A stretch of 64,000 nt of DNA, from the NCBI RefSeq assembly GCF_018494065.1, contig NZ_JABBFR010000015.1, positions 1-64,000 of the forward strand, read 5' to 3'. Positions 40,763-51,928 of the stretch are shown here, one piece after another; the first letter of the stretch is position 1; each line of letters begins with the position of its first letter. A program made the position numbers and the translations under genes. The notes under the pieces are model-generated. The model worked only from the letters and a program-made list of their open reading frames with translations, did not search any database and was not told the origin of the DNA. The DNA is from Rosenbergiella gaditana (GTDB lineage Bacteria; Pseudomonadota; Gammaproteobacteria; Enterobacterales; Enterobacteriaceae).

Positions 40763-41587
40763 GTGAATTCTTTAGTGCCTGAGATCGCTGATCATCGGAG
40801 TATTCGGCTCCTACAACTCACTGATATGCATCTCTTTAAAACCCCGCAGGAGAGTCTATTAGGGGTCAATACTTGGCAAAGCTATCAAGCGGTGATAGAC
40901 GCTGTTATTGCAGAACAGCGTGATATCGATTTGATTCTTGCCACGGGTGACCTTGCTCAGGACCATAGTACTGAGGCGTATCATGCTTTTGCTAAAGGTA
41001 TCCGCCGATTACAGAAGCCTTGTGTCTGGTTACCCGGCAACCACGATTTTCAGCCAGCAATGGTCAACACCTTGGCGGATGAGGGGATCTGTGAACAAAA
41101 ATCAGTGCTGCTTGGCGACCACTGGCAGCTTTTGCTGCTCGACAGCCAAGTTCACGGTGTTCCCCATGGATTATTGAGCGACTATCAACTGCAATGGTTA
41201 AGCGATGCGTTGGCACGTCAACCGCATCGTCATACCATCATTTTGCTACACCATCATCCCATTCCCTCAGGCTGTGCCTGGCTGGATACCCATAGCCTGC
41301 GTAATTCGCATCAATTGGCAGAAGTATTGCAGGGCTATCCACTCGCAAAAACGGTGATGTGTGGGCATATCCATCAAGAAATGGATACCCTTTGGCAGGG
41401 ACGACGTATACTCTCAACTCCGTCGACCTGCGTACAATTCCGCCCTCAATGTACCGGTTTTACCATTGATAATCTGTCTCCAGGCTGGCGTTGGCTAGAA
41501 TTACGTCCTAAAGGGGAAATATTCACTGAAGTTCAACGTCTCGCGGATGCGCAATTTCAGCCCGACTTTCATTCTGAAGGGTATTAA
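40763..41587 (+). CDS. cpdA: 3',5'-cyclic-AMP phosphodiesterase
   Basis: CpdA degrades cAMP and so limits CRP activity. The 274-residue metallophosphoesterase (E. coli 275) shows its metal ligands in order: LTDMHLF, TGDLAQD, LPGNHDF, LHHHPIP and CGHIHQE. The start is GTG at 40763 with AAGGTGAG upstream; no nearby ATG fits. It is followed 2 bases later by yqiA. Confidence 0.95.
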   Translation: MNSLVPEIADHRSIRLLQLTDMHLFKTPQESLLGVNTWQSYQAVIDAVIAEQRDIDLILATGDLAQDHSTEAYHAFAKGIRRLQKPCVWLPGNHDFQPAMVNTLADEGICEQKSVLLGDHWQLLLLDSQVHGVPHGLLSDYQLQWLSDALARQPHRHTIILLHHHPIPSGCAWLDTHSLRNSHQLAEVLQGYPLAKTVMCGHIHQEMDTLWQGRRILSTPSTCVQFRPQCTGFTIDNLSPGWRWLELRPKGEIFTEVQRLADAQFQPDFHSEGY

Positions 41588-41589
41588 CG

Positions 41590-42171
41590 ATGTCGACTTT
41601 GCTGTATCTCCACGGGTTTAATAGCTCTCCACGCTCTGAAAAAGCGGCACTGTTGACGAGTTGGTTGGCAATACATGCCCCGACGATCCGTTTGCAGATT
41701 CCGGAGCTTCCCGCGACGCCGGACAATATTTCGGCTTTTTTAGATGCGCAATTTCAACAATGTCATGAACTTCCGGTCGGAATTATTGGGTCCTCGCTGG
41801 GAGGATATTATGCCACTTGGTTGTCGCAACGTTATCGCGTTCCAGCGGTGGTGATCAATCCTGCGGTGAGACCCTTTGAGTTATTAATGAATTTTTTAGG
41901 TGATAACCAGAATCCATACACCGGGCAAAAATATGTGTTAGAGTCTCGCCACATAAACGATTTGAAGACGCTTGAAGTTACCCCGTTAGTCGAGCCTGGA
42001 CTGCTCTGGTTACTGCAACAAACCGGTGACGAGGTATTAGATTATACCGAAGCCGTTGCTTACTATTCAGCATGCCGTCAAACGATTGAACAGGGGGGAA
42101 ACCATGCATTCATCACTGTCGAGCGTCACTTTCCATCAATAATCGAATTTCTTGGTTTAACGCGTTGTTAA
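41590..42171 (+). CDS. yqiA: Esterase YqiA
   Basis: This 193-residue alpha/beta hydrolase (E. coli 193) has the start [16 protein letters not shown] and the nucleophile elbow GSSLGGYYA near 73. The Asp is probably in TGDEVLDY and the His in GGNHAF near 170. It hydrolyses short acyl esters in vitro in E. coli; the natural substrate is unknown. It lies in the parE operon. Confidence 0.93.
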   Translation: MSTLLYLHGFNSSPRSEKAALLTSWLAIHAPTIRLQIPELPATPDNISAFLDAQFQQCHELPVGIIGSSLGGYYATWLSQRYRVPAVVINPAVRPFELLMNFLGDNQNPYTGQKYVLESRHINDLKTLEVTPLVEPGLLWLLQQTGDEVLDYTEAVAYYSACRQTIEQGGNHAFITVERHFPSIIEFLGLTRC

Positions 42172-42201
42172 CCACTCACACTGTATAAACGAAAGAAGAT
42201 A

Positions 42202-44097
42202 ATGACTCAATCAAGTTATAACGCTGCCGATATCGAAGTTCTCACCGGACTTGAGCCAGTACGACGTCGACCCGGTATGTATACTGATACTGTTCGACCT
42301 AATCACTTAGCGCAAGAAGTGATTGATAACAGTATTGATGAAGCGCTAGCTGGGCACGCTAAGCGTGTTGAGGTCATTCTCCATGCCGATCAATCACTGG
42401 AAGTGATCGACGATGGGCGAGGGATGCCTGTTGATATCCATCCCGAAGAGGGGGTGCCAGCAGTAGAGCTCATTCTTTGCCGTCTGCATGCGGGGGGGAA
42501 ATTCTCCAATAAAAACTATCAGTTTTCCGGTGGTTTACACGGTGTGGGGATCTCAGTGGTCAACGCGCTTTCAACGCGCGTTGAGGTCACGGTAAAACGC
42601 GGCGGTGAAGTCTATGATATGGCTTTCGAAAATGGCGATAAAGTACAGGACTTAGTAGTAACAGGTACGGTTGGCCGTCGCAATACCGGGACGCGGGTTC
42701 ATTTTTGGCCCGATGGTCATTTTTTCGATACACCAAAATTTTCTGTTAGCCGACTCAGTCACCTTTTAAAAGCTAAAGCTGTTCTTTGCCCTGGTGTTGA
42801 GATTGTTTTCAAAGATAAGGTTAACGATAGCGAACAACGCTGGTGCTATCAGGATGGTCTTACCGATTATTTACGCGAAGCGGTCGATGGCCTTCCTGTC
42901 TTACCCGATGAGCCTTTTGTTGGTTCGTTTTCCGGCGAAACGGAAGCGGTTGACTGGGCATTACTCTGGTTACCCGAAGGCGGGGAACTGCTTACCGAAA
43001 GTTACGTCAATTTGATCCCGACTATGCAAGGGGGCACGCACGTCAATGGCTTACGCCAAGGGCTGTTGGATGCAATGCGTAACTTCTGTGAATACCGTAA
43101 TATTTTACCGCGTGGGGTAAAACTTTCCGCAGAAGATATTTGGGATCGCTGTGCCTATGTTTTATCGGTAAAAATGCAGGACCCACAATTTGCAGGGCAG
43201 ACCAAAGAGCGTTTATCTTCACGCCAATCAGCGGGCTTTGTTGCCAACGTCGTTAAAGATGCGTTTAGCTTATGGTTAAACCAGAACGTACAGATTGCTG
43301 AGCAACTGGCGGAGCTGGCCATTGCTAGCGCACAGCGGCGTTTACGCGCGGCCAAAAAAGTGGTGCGTAAAAAACTCACTAGTGGGCCGGCGCTACCAGG
43401 AAAATTAGCTGATTGTACGGCGCAAGACCTGTCTCGTACCGAGCTCTTTCTGGTCGAGGGGGATTCTGCGGGGGGATCGGCAAAACAGGCACGCGAACGC
43501 GAATTCCAAGCCATTATGCCTCTTAAGGGAAAAATCCTTAATACATGGGAAGTCTCTTCCGATGAAGTCTTGGGATCACAAGAGGTACATGATATTTCGG
43601 TTGCGATCGGTATCGATCCAGATAGTGAGGATTTGAGCCAACTTCGTTACGGTAAAGTCTGCATTTTGGCAGATGCTGACTCCGACGGCTTGCATATCGC
43701 CACGCTGTTGTGCGCGCTGTTCGTTAAACATTTCCGCAACCTAGTCCGCAATGGCCACGTTTATGTCGCCATGCCGCCGCTTTATCGTATCGATTTGGGT
43801 AAAGAGGTGCATTATGCGCTGGATGATGATGAAAAAGAGATCATCATCGATAAGCTTAGCCGTAAGCGGGGAAAAATTAGTGTTCAGCGTTTTAAAGGCT
43901 TGGGAGAGATGAATCCTTCGCAACTTCGTGAAACGACCCTAGATCCCAACACTCGTCGTCTGGTGCAATTGACGATTAGCGACGAAGATGAGGCCGAAAC
44001 CTTACGCGTTATGGATATGCTACTGGCGAAGAAACGCTCAGAAGACCGCCGTAATTGGTTACAGGAGCAAGGAGATCAGGTCGAGATCGAACTTTGA
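42202..44097 (+). CDS. parE: DNA topoisomerase IV subunit B
   Basis: ParE is the ATPase subunit of topoisomerase IV, which unlinks daughter chromosomes. The 631-residue protein (E. coli 630) has the GHKL ATPase domain (EVIDNSIDEALAGHA, DDGRGMPVDIH, GGLHGVGISVVNAL) and the TOPRIM domain (FLVEGDSAGGSAKQ, ILADADSDGLHIATL). It ends the operon 12 bases from convergent mdaB. Confidence 0.98.
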   Translation: MTQSSYNAADIEVLTGLEPVRRRPGMYTDTVRPNHLAQEVIDNSIDEALAGHAKRVEVILHADQSLEVIDDGRGMPVDIHPEEGVPAVELILCRLHAGGKFSNKNYQFSGGLHGVGISVVNALSTRVEVTVKRGGEVYDMAFENGDKVQDLVVTGTVGRRNTGTRVHFWPDGHFFDTPKFSVSRLSHLLKAKAVLCPGVEIVFKDKVNDSEQRWCYQDGLTDYLREAVDGLPVLPDEPFVGSFSGETEAVDWALLWLPEGGELLTESYVNLIPTMQGGTHVNGLRQGLLDAMRNFCEYRNILPRGVKLSAEDIWDRCAYVLSVKMQDPQFAGQTKERLSSRQSAGFVANVVKDAFSLWLNQNVQIAEQLAELAIASAQRRLRAAKKVVRKKLTSGPALPGKLADCTAQDLSRTELFLVEGDSAGGSAKQAREREFQAIMPLKGKILNTWEVSSDEVLGSQEVHDISVAIGIDPDSEDLSQLRYGKVCILADADSDGLHIATLLCALFVKHFRNLVRNGHVYVAMPPLYRIDLGKEVHYALDDDEKEIIIDKLSRKRGKISVQRFKGLGEMNPSQLRETTLDPNTRRLVQLTISDEDEAETLRVMDMLLAKKRSEDRRNWLQEQGDQVEIEL

Positions 44098-44109
44098 TTC
44101 CCAGTAAAA

Positions 44110-44697
44110 TTATGCCTGGCCGAAGGTGTCGGTCAGGTGTTTCTGATAGTCACTGATATAGGTTGGGACATCAGGGCGTTTAATCACATCATTACAGATA
44201 AACGTTGGATGCGCGGTCATGCCTAAAAATTGGAATGCTTTATGGGTATGCAGATAAACACCATCGATGCCAACGCCTTCAAAGAACTGTTCTTTATCGG
44301 TAAAGGCTTGCAGCGGAGCGTTCCAGGTCAGGGACAGTAGATAATGTTTACCCTGTAACAGGCCACCTGAACCATAGTGTTTTTCGCTATCTGCGCGACT
44401 ACGTCCGTCATTGGCATACAGGCGTCCATGTCCGAAGGTAAAGACTTCATCAATATATTTCTTTACCGTCCATGGCTCGCCCATCCACCAGCCTGGCATC
44501 TGTAGAATAAGGCTATCGGCAGCGATAAACTGTTCAATCTCTTGTTCAATATCGTAGTTGTCGGTCACACAGATTTTAGTCACTTTATGACCAAGTGCTT
44601 TAAGCGTCTCTTGCGCAGTGGCGGCCAAGGTATGGTTGAGTTCACCTTGCGAGTGGCCGAAGGTGGTCCCGCCGTCAATAATATGGATATGGCCCAT
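44110..44697 (-). CDS. mdaB: NADPH:quinone reductase MdaB
   Basis: MdaB is a flavodoxin-fold enzyme that reduces quinones with NADPH and protects against oxidative stress. The 195-residue protein (E. coli 193) has QMPGWWMGEPWTVKKYIDEVF, YGSGGLLQGKHYLLSLTWNAP and a C-terminal NDVIKRPDVP. The start has no strong ribosome site that I can see. It is convergent with parE and divergent from parC. Confidence 0.93.
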   Translation of the reverse strand: MGHIHIIDGGTTFGHSQGELNHTLAATAQETLKALGHKVTKICVTDNYDIEQEIEQFIAADSLILQMPGWWMGEPWTVKKYIDEVFTFGHGRLYANDGRSRADSEKHYGSGGLLQGKHYLLSLTWNAPLQAFTDKEQFFEGVGIDGVYLHTHKAFQFLGMTAHPTFICNDVIKRPDVPTYISDYQKHLTDTFGQA

Positions 44698-44896
44698 CAG
44701 TCTTCTCTCATGTCAAATTAGGGTCAATCTACGTAGAAATTATCCACGATTTATACGGAGATAATTAACGCTCTATGCGGTAGAGGGGGAGAGCGGAATC
44801 AGAGTTCTTGTGACTAACGATGTCTAATAAGGTACTATCGCGGACAAACAATCCCGCCAGAAATGTGTATCCCGGGAGTGAAGTGAGGAATAATTC

Positions 44897-47134
44897 ATGA
44901 GTGTAATCACGCAGGACGGTGTTGAGCGCCGCGCACTACACGAATTTACTGAGAATTCTTATCTCAATTATTCGATGTATGTCATTATGGATCGCGCATT
45001 GCCTTATATCGGAGATGGCCTTAAACCGGTACAGCGCCGCATTATTTATGCGATGTCAGAACTGGGTCTCAATGCCAGCGCAAAATTTAAAAAATCGGCG
45101 CGTACTGTTGGTGATGTGCTCGGTAAGTACCATCCTCACGGCGATAGCGCCTGCTATGAAGCCATGGTATTGATGGCTCAACCCTTCTCTTACCGTTATC
45201 CATTAATTGATGGTCAAGGTAACTGGGGAGCGCCCGATGATCCGAAATCCTTTGCTGCCATGCGGTACACTGAATCGCGACTCTCTAAATATGCTCAAAC
45301 ACTGTTAGCTGAATTAGGGCAGGGGACGGTCGATTTTATCCCAAACTTCGATGGGACGCTCGAACAGCCGAAAATGCTGCCTGCACGCCTACCCAATATT
45401 CTGCTAAACGGCACGACAGGTATTGCGGTAGGGATGGCGACAGACATTCCGCCGCATAACTTGCGCGAAGTGGCTCAGGCAACCATCGCATTGATCGATA
45501 AACCCGAGACCTCTTTAGAATCGCTATTGGATATCGTGCAAGGTCCAGACTTCCCGACGGAAGCGGAAATTATTACGCCACGTAAAGAGATTCGCAAAAT
45601 CTACGAAACGGGACGCGGCAGTATCCGTCAGCGTGCGGTATGGCTGGTTGAAGACGGCGAGATCGTGGTGACTGCGCTGCCTCACCAAGCTTCTGGCTCC
45701 AAAGTGTTGGAACAGATTGCGACACAGATGCGTAATAAAAAGCTGCCGATGGTGGAAGATCTTCGTGATGAATCTGACCATCAAAGCCCGACACGCATTG
45801 TGATTGTGCCACGTTCCAATCGTGTCGACAGTGAAGCATTGATGAATCATCTCTTTGCTACGACGGATTTAGAAAAGAGCTATCGCGTTAACCTCAATAT
45901 GATTGGGCTGGATAATCGTCCAGCCGTGAAAAATCTCCGAGAGATCCTTAGTGAGTGGCTGACTTATCGGCGTGACACCGTGCGTCGTCGGCTTTCATAT
46001 CGTTTAGAAAAAGTATTAAACCGGTTGCATATTTTAGAAGGCCTATTAGTAGCGTTCTTGAATATTGACGAAGTAATAGAAATAATCCGTAATGAGGATG
46101 AGCCAAAGCCCGCATTAGTCGCTCGTTTTGGACTGAGCGAGACGCAAGCAGAAGCGATTCTTGAATTGAAATTACGGCACCTTGCTCGTCTTGAAGAGAT
46201 GAAAATTCGGGGTGAACAGCAAGATTTAGAAAAAGAGCGTGATGAGTTACAAGCGTTATTGGCTTCAGAACGTAAAATGAATACTCTGCTTAAGAAAGAG
46301 TTGCAAGCCGATGCCAAACTCTATGGAGACGATCGCCGCTCACCACTGCAAGAGCGCAGCGAAGCCAAAGCCATCAGCGAAACCGATTTAGTGCCTTCTG
46401 AACCGGTTACTATTGTTCTGTCACAAATGGGATGGGTACGTGCCGCTCGCGGTCATGATATTGAGCCGACTGGACTGAGCTATAAAGCGGGGGATAGCTA
46501 CTTGGCGTCCGCTAAAGGTAAAAGCAATCAGCCTGTTAGTTTTATTGACTCGGCAGGCCGCAGCTATACCTTAGACCCGAGTACCTTACCGTCGGCACGA
46601 GGGCAGGGCGAACCCATTACCGGTAAAATTACGCCGCCGCCAGGGGCGACAGTGCAACAGGTACTGATGGAACCTGATGATACCAAGTTACTTATGGCAT
46701 CGGATGCGGGTTATGGTTTTATTTGTACCTTCGCTGACCTACAATCGCGGACGAAAACCGGTAAAGCTTTACTGACATTACCCGATCAAGCGACAGTGAT
46801 GGCTCCACAAGTTATTGATCCTTCGAGAGATCAACTGTTGGCCATTACCGAAGCGGGTCGAATGCTGCTGTTCTCTGTCAACGATCTTCCTCAATTATCA
46901 AAAGGAAAAGGGAATAAAATTATTTCCATTTCAACTGCAGATTTTGCTGCAGGGAAAGATAAGCTGTTATGGCTACTTTTGCTGAATGAGCAAAGCAGTG
47001 TCACGCTTTACGTTGGTAAACGTAAACTGAAACTCCGCAGTGAAGAATTGCAGAAATTCAAAGCAGAAAGAGGTCGTAAAGGGACGTCATTACCGCGCGG
47101 ACTGCAACGTATCGATCGCGTCGATATTGAGTAG
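44897..47134 (+). CDS. parC: DNA topoisomerase IV subunit A
   Basis: ParC cuts and rejoins DNA in topoisomerase IV. The 745-residue protein (E. coli 752) has the quinolone-resistance region [12 protein letters not shown] with the usual sensitive-type residues Ser84 and Glu88, four residues later than E. coli numbering. The catalytic Tyr lies in [10 protein letters not shown] near 124. The C-terminal beta-pinwheel follows from about 500. Confidence 0.98.
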   Translation: MSVITQDGVERRALHEFTENSYLNYSMYVIMDRALPYIGDGLKPVQRRIIYAMSELGLNASAKFKKSARTVGDVLGKYHPHGDSACYEAMVLMAQPFSYRYPLIDGQGNWGAPDDPKSFAAMRYTESRLSKYAQTLLAELGQGTVDFIPNFDGTLEQPKMLPARLPNILLNGTTGIAVGMATDIPPHNLREVAQATIALIDKPETSLESLLDIVQGPDFPTEAEIITPRKEIRKIYETGRGSIRQRAVWLVEDGEIVVTALPHQASGSKVLEQIATQMRNKKLPMVEDLRDESDHQSPTRIVIVPRSNRVDSEALMNHLFATTDLEKSYRVNLNMIGLDNRPAVKNLREILSEWLTYRRDTVRRRLSYRLEKVLNRLHILEGLLVAFLNIDEVIEIIRNEDEPKPALVARFGLSETQAEAILELKLRHLARLEEMKIRGEQQDLEKERDELQALLASERKMNTLLKKELQADAKLYGDDRRSPLQERSEAKAISETDLVPSEPVTIVLSQMGWVRAARGHDIEPTGLSYKAGDSYLASAKGKSNQPVSFIDSAGRSYTLDPSTLPSARGQGEPITGKITPPPGATVQQVLMEPDDTKLLMASDAGYGFICTFADLQSRTKTGKALLTLPDQATVMAPQVIDPSRDQLLAITEAGRMLLFSVNDLPQLSKGKGNKIISISTADFAAGKDKLLWLLLLNEQSSVTLYVGKRKLKLRSEELQKFKAERGRKGTSLPRGLQRIDRVDIE

Positions 47135-47268
47135 TCGCATGTACTTTGCTGAATGAAGAAAGTTAGGGTGAGGGGTATCAGCGAGTAGTTTTGTGCTTGC
47201 ACGGTACCATCCTTGGTTTGAGAATATTTAAGGGGATAGTGAATTCACTCTCCTCGTTTGAGGGCAAT

Positions 47269-48006
47269 ATGCTGTTAATTTTACGAGCGATCATCATCGT
47301 CGTGTATTCTATTTTGGTCTGTTTAGTCGGTTGTTTATGGTGCCTCATTTCCCCGCGTAACCCAAAGCACGTGGCGACCTTCGCCCATCTGTTTGGGAAA
47401 TTGAGCCATGTATGTGGAATCACGTTAGATATTCGTAAGCCGGCAGGTATTGAAAAGGTCGGTAACGCTATTTATATCGCCAACCATCAAAATAATTACG
47501 ATATGGTTACGGTGTCGAATATGGTTCAAGCACCGACGGTGACCGTAGGTAAGAAGAGCCTAGCATGGGTCCCTTTTTTTGGTCAGTTATATTGGCTAAC
47601 CGGTAATTTACTGATTGATCGCGACAACAAGGCTAAAGCGCATAGCAGTATTAACCAAGTGGTTGAACAACTCAAAAAGGGTCGAGTTTCATTTTGGATG
47701 TTCCCAGAGGGAACGCGAAGCCGCGGGCGTGGGCTATTGCCTTTTAAAACGGGTGCATTCCATGCGGCATTGGCTGCGGGTGTACCGATTATCCCGATAG
47801 TGGTGTCGGATACTCATGGGAAAATTAACCTCAACCGCTTAAAAAACGGATTAGTGATAGTGGAAATGTTACCACCCATTGACACCACACCCTTCCAAGA
47901 TCAGTCAGCAAGAAAGTTGACCAATTATTGCCGTGAAGTGATGCAACAAAAATTAGATGAGTTAAACGCTGAAGTGAAACGTCGTGAAACAGACCGCGTT
48001 AACTAA
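47269..48006 (+). CDS. plsC: 1-acyl-glycerol-3-phosphate acyltransferase
   Basis: PlsC adds the second acyl chain to make phosphatidic acid at the inner membrane. The 245-residue protein equals E. coli length. It has an N-terminal membrane segment, the catalytic NHQNNYD near 73-79, FPEGTRSRG, and VPIIPIVVS. The ATG at 47269 has GAGGGC upstream; 26 extra in-frame codons upstream lack similarity. It forms an operon with ftsP. Confidence 0.96.
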   Translation: MLLILRAIIIVVYSILVCLVGCLWCLISPRNPKHVATFAHLFGKLSHVCGITLDIRKPAGIEKVGNAIYIANHQNNYDMVTVSNMVQAPTVTVGKKSLAWVPFFGQLYWLTGNLLIDRDNKAKAHSSINQVVEQLKKGRVSFWMFPEGTRSRGRGLLPFKTGAFHAALAAGVPIIPIVVSDTHGKINLNRLKNGLVIVEMLPPIDTTPFQDQSARKLTNYCREVMQQKLDELNAEVKRRETDRVN

Positions 48007-48060
48007 TTACGGCTTATGCCAAGGCTCACACACTATCCTTTTGTTTAAGGCTACTCGTTA

Positions 48061-49497
48061 ATGTCCTTTACCCGGCGCAAATTTATTCAATTTTCAGCGG
48101 TGGCGGCTGTTGGTCCCACACTGCTTCCTAAACCCGTCTTTGCGGCAGATAATGAGGGAAGTAATCCGCTCTATATTCCGCCGTTGATCGAGTCACGTCG
48201 TGGGCAGCCCATATTTTTAATGATGCAAGAGGCACATTGGACGTTCAATGGTCGTAATCAAGCTGAGTGCATTGGCTTCAATGGCATGTATTTAGGGCCG
48301 ACAGTTAAGGTGTGGAGTGGGGACGACGTAAAATTGATTTACAGTAATCGTCTTACTGAATCTGTCTCGATGATGGTCAGCGGTTTACATGTTCCTGGGC
48401 CATTGTGCGGTGGTGCACCACGTTTGATCTCATCAGAAGTTGATTGGTCACCGATTTTACCCATTCGTCAACCGGCGGCAACGCTCTGGTATCACTCGAA
48501 TACTTCACAGCATGCAGGTTCACAAGTGTACCGTGGGCTAGCAGGGTTATGGTTAGTAGAAGATGAAGTGAGTAAGCAGTTACCACTGCCTAAGCATTAT
48601 GGCGTCGACGATATTCCTTTGATTATTCAGGATAAGCGGTTAGATAACTTTGGCACACCGGTTTATGAAGAGAGCTCAACACCTTTTCTCGGTGATACTC
48701 TGCTAATCAATGGTACACAGAAACCCTATTTCAATGCATCCCGCGGCTGGGTTCGCCTGCGCTTGTTGAATGCTTCTAATGCGCGTCGTTACCTATTACA
48801 ACTCTCCGATAATCGTCCTTTTACCGTGATTGCGGGTGATCAAGGATTTATGTCTGCCCCAGTGACGACTTCACAGCTGTCTCTGGCGCCGGGTGAGCGT
48901 CGCGAAGTGTTGATCGACCTTTCTGACGGTCATAATGTCTCCATTACAGCAGGGACAGAAGCAACAATCATGGAGAGAATTCGAGGGTTCTTCGAGCCTT
49001 CAACGGTGTTAACCTCAACGTTAGTGTTGACGTTAAGACCAACAGGGCTATTGCCCCTGGTTACAGATAGTGTCCCGACCGCTTTGGTCTCCGCACTCGA
49101 CACGGGCCTCACAAGTCAAACGCGGCATATTCGTTTAAACGATTCACCGGCCGGGGTTAACGATAAGGCGTGGGACGTTAAGCGCGTGGATATGACCGTC
49201 CAGCAAGGTAGTTTCGAACGTTGGACGGTAGAGGCAGATCTGCCGCAGTCCTTCTCAGTTCAGGGCGCGATGTTCCTAATTAAGAGTGTGAACGGTGCGC
49301 CGCCAATGGTCGAAGACCGTGGCTGGAAAGATACTGTCTGGGTAGATGGTAACGTAGAATTGTTGGTAACCTTCCCGCAAACTTCTTCTGCGCACTTCCC
49401 CTTCATTTATGGGAGTCAAACGTTAGAGCAGTTCGATCAAGGAGCAGTGGGCCAATTGTTGGTACAACCTTCACCCACATCGGGTAACAGCTACTAA
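48061..49497 (+). CDS. ftsP: Cell division protein FtsP (SufI)
   Basis: FtsP stabilises the divisome under stress in the periplasm and is a classic Tat substrate. The 478-residue precursor (E. coli 470) has the twin-arginine signal FTRRKFIQFSA, with likely cleavage after residue 28 (VFA). It has three cupredoxin domains. It has the multicopper-oxidase fold, but the C-terminal region lacks the His-Cys-His copper motif, as expected for SufI. Confidence 0.95.
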   Translation: MSFTRRKFIQFSAVAAVGPTLLPKPVFAADNEGSNPLYIPPLIESRRGQPIFLMMQEAHWTFNGRNQAECIGFNGMYLGPTVKVWSGDDVKLIYSNRLTESVSMMVSGLHVPGPLCGGAPRLISSEVDWSPILPIRQPAATLWYHSNTSQHAGSQVYRGLAGLWLVEDEVSKQLPLPKHYGVDDIPLIIQDKRLDNFGTPVYEESSTPFLGDTLLINGTQKPYFNASRGWVRLRLLNASNARRYLLQLSDNRPFTVIAGDQGFMSAPVTTSQLSLAPGERREVLIDLSDGHNVSITAGTEATIMERIRGFFEPSTVLTSTLVLTLRPTGLLPLVTDSVPTALVSALDTGLTSQTRHIRLNDSPAGVNDKAWDVKRVDMTVQQGSFERWTVEADLPQSFSVQGAMFLIKSVNGAPPMVEDRGWKDTVWVDGNVELLVTFPQTSSAHFPFIYGSQTLEQFDQGAVGQLLVQPSPTSGNSY

Positions 49498-49501
49498 TCA
49501 A

Positions 49502-49519
49502 GCCTCCCAATCGGGAGGC
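49502..49519. terminator. Terminator between ftsP and dkgA
   Basis: GCCTCCC and GGGAGGC form a 7-bp stem with an AATC loop between two convergent genes. Flanking T-runs are weak. Confidence 0.75.
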
Positions 49520-49527
49520 CTGTATGC

Positions 49528-50358
49528 TTAACGCTTTTCGAAGGTATCCGGTTCCGGACCAAGGCGCTTGCCAGTGTCTAAGGTAGCAATTGCCTTCAAC
49601 TCTTCTTTCTCAAGTTTAAAATCAAATACTGCGAAATTTTCATCGATACGCTTAGGTGTGACAGACTTAGGAATAACAATTAAGCCACTATCTAAGTGCC
49701 AACGAATAACGATTTGGGCTGGTGATTTCTGATATTTTTTCGCTAACGTTTGAATAATATCTTGGTCAAATACACCTTCACCACCCTGTGCAAGAGGGCT
49801 CCAAGATTCTGTGTGGATCTTGTGAAGCGCATTCCAAGTATGTTGCTGGCGTTGTTGGAACAGAGGATGAAGCTCGATTTGATTGACGACAGGCGTCACC
49901 CCCGTTTCACGGATGATTCGCTCAAGATGGGTCTCTTGGAAATTACAGACGCCGATACTTTTTACGAGTCCTTGACGCTGCAGATCGATCATCCCCGCCC
50001 AAGCTTCTACATAGTTATCCTGTTGCGGGCAGGGCCAATGCATAAGGTACAGATCAACATAATCAAGCTGTAGCTTACCAAGGCTAGTTTCTAATGCGCG
50101 TTGCCAATCAGTCTGATCAGAGTTCCACAGTTTAGTGGTGATAAAAAGGTCATCGCGAGCAAGTGTGGAGTTTTGCAGTGCCTGGCCAACACCTTCTTCA
50201 TTTTTATAGACTGCCGCGGTATCAATGGAGCGATAGCCGGTATTAAGAGCGTGGGTCACAGCCTCTTTCGTTTGTTCAATCGATGCTTGCCAAACCCCCA
50301 AGCCGAGCTGAGGCATGGTACGACCATCGTGCAGCGTGATAGCTAATTGCTGAGACAT
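49528..50358 (-). CDS. dkgA: 2,5-diketo-D-gluconate reductase A
   Basis: DkgA is an NADPH-dependent aldo-keto reductase acting on 2,5-diketogluconate, methylglyoxal and other carbonyls. The 276-residue barrel (E. coli 275) has the catalytic Asp and Tyr in GYRSIDTAAVYKNE, Lys in TTKLWN, and His in LMHWP. The cofactor loop is IPKSVTPKRI. Together with a (broken) sugar-acid dehydrogenase in the same window it suggests an ancestor that handled ketogluconates. Confidence 0.93.
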   Translation of the reverse strand: MSQQLAITLHDGRTMPQLGLGVWQASIEQTKEAVTHALNTGYRSIDTAAVYKNEEGVGQALQNSTLARDDLFITTKLWNSDQTDWQRALETSLGKLQLDYVDLYLMHWPCPQQDNYVEAWAGMIDLQRQGLVKSIGVCNFQETHLERIIRETGVTPVVNQIELHPLFQQRQQHTWNALHKIHTESWSPLAQGGEGVFDQDIIQTLAKKYQKSPAQIVIRWHLDSGLIVIPKSVTPKRIDENFAVFDFKLEKEELKAIATLDTGKRLGPEPDTFEKR

Positions 50359-50456
50359 TTTAGGCTCCTTCTCTCGATCAGTTGATCATGGATAACGAGC
50401 CTAAGTGTAGCCAATAAAGACAGATTGTGGGCGCAGGTAAACGTTTTTCGGAGTGT

Positions 50457-51656
50457 TTACACTGCTTTTTTCAACCGGGCAAAGCCATTTTCTAAATCAT
50501 TAATCAAATCTTGTGGGTGCTCTAACCCGACATGAAGCCGAACTAATGTACCGGTGAAATCTAGCTGTCCGACGGGACGGATGGCAGCGATCTCTTCGGG
50601 TTGGTTAGCCAGGATTAACGACTCAAATCCCCCCCAAGAATAGGCCATACTAAAGTGTTCAAAATGGTCTAGATAGTGGCCAAGCGCTTGAGAATCTAAC
50701 TTCTCATTGAGGATAAAAGAGAATAAGCCGCTGCTCCCAGAGAAATCACGTTGCCAAAAGGAGTGTCCCGGCGATTCGGGGAGTGCTGGATGATTAACAC
50801 GAAAGACTTCATCTCGTTGACTCAGCCAGTGGGCAATTTCAATACTTGCCGATTCGTGTTGCCGTAACCGGACGGCTAATGTGCGAAGGCCCCGCGCAGT
50901 GACGTATGCCGTATCGGCATCAACCATTTGGCCCATTAAGTAGGAATTTTCCCGCAATTGCTCTAAGCAACGGTTATTTGCCACGGCTGTACCAATCATT
51001 GCATCGGAGTGACCGACTAAATATTTGGTCCCAGCTTGAATGGAAATGTCGGCCCCAGCATCGAGTGCTTTGAATAAAATTCCGGCGGCCCACGTGTTAT
51101 CGACAATAATGACAGCTTCCGGTGCTATACGACGCACGGTAGCAATGATAGTTGGAATATCTTGTACTTCCATTGTGATAGAAGAGGGCGACTCTAAAAA
51201 TACGACTCGTGTCGTTGGACGAAGCCACTCAGCAATCTCTGCACCGGAGAGGACGGGAAAATAAGTCGTTTCAACGGCAAGTTTCTTTAAAATAGTAGAG
51301 CAAAAATCTTGAGTCGGTTCATAAACTGACCCACTCACAAGAATATGATCTCCCGCTTCAACAAAGGCTAAAATCGCGTTAGCCACCGCAGCCGCACCAC
51401 AGGGATAGAGAACACAGCCTGCACCATTCTCCAATTCAGTCATCGCATCTTGTAAGGCAAAGTGGGTTAAGGTTCCACGGCGGCCGTAAAAAAGCTCTCC
51501 TTTGGCTCGACCTAGGGTAGCGATTTTTTTATCGGCCACAGTCGGGAACACAAGGGAAGAGGCTCTTTGCACCACAGCGTTCACCGCTCCTTGCGTATAA
51601 CGAGGCTTACGGCCAGCACTAATGAGTGTCGTTTCAAGATGTTGCTTATTGGACAT
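50457..51656 (-). CDS. metC: Cystathionine beta-lyase
   Basis: MetC cleaves cystathionine to homocysteine, pyruvate and ammonia in methionine synthesis, using pyridoxal phosphate. The 399-residue protein (E. coli 395) has the start [20 protein letters not shown] and the PLP lysine in [16 protein letters not shown] near 212. It is divergent from exbB, the usual arrangement. No MetJ box was clearly seen. Confidence 0.95.
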   Translation of the reverse strand: MSNKQHLETTLISAGRKPRYTQGAVNAVVQRASSLVFPTVADKKIATLGRAKGELFYGRRGTLTHFALQDAMTELENGAGCVLYPCGAAAVANAILAFVEAGDHILVSGSVYEPTQDFCSTILKKLAVETTYFPVLSGAEIAEWLRPTTRVVFLESPSSITMEVQDIPTIIATVRRIAPEAVIIVDNTWAAGILFKALDAGADISIQAGTKYLVGHSDAMIGTAVANNRCLEQLRENSYLMGQMVDADTAYVTARGLRTLAVRLRQHESASIEIAHWLSQRDEVFRVNHPALPESPGHSFWQRDFSGSSGLFSFILNEKLDSQALGHYLDHFEHFSMAYSWGGFESLILANQPEEIAAIRPVGQLDFTGTLVRLHVGLEHPQDLINDLENGFARLKKAV

Positions 51657-51852
51657 AGCGATCCCTAGATCAAAAATTTCATTTAAGGCTAGAGTATGCA
51701 GAGTTGACGGAAAAAGGGAGGATTTTCTTAGGTCAAACAGTCATAACAGTATACTCATAACCTCTTAAAAAACTTAGCCCGATCTATGTTTATAACTTGC
51801 TGTTTTTAGCGAATATTATTCGAGTGCTTTTTTTTCAATATGTGAATAGTAA

Positions 51853-51867
51853 TGATAACTACTATCA
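51853..51867 (+). promoter_or_regulatory. Fur box of exbB
   Basis: TGATAACTACTATCA matches the Fur 7-1-7 pattern at 13 of 15 positions. It lies 61 bases upstream of the exbB ATG. It overlaps the expected -35 position of a promoter with the -10 TATCAT at 51885-51890, so iron-loaded Fur would block transcription. Confidence 0.75.
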
Positions 51868-51928
51868 ATTGAATTTGCTTTTGGTATCATAGCGCTCATT
51901 GTTTTAAGCAACAAACCGAGGCTAGAGA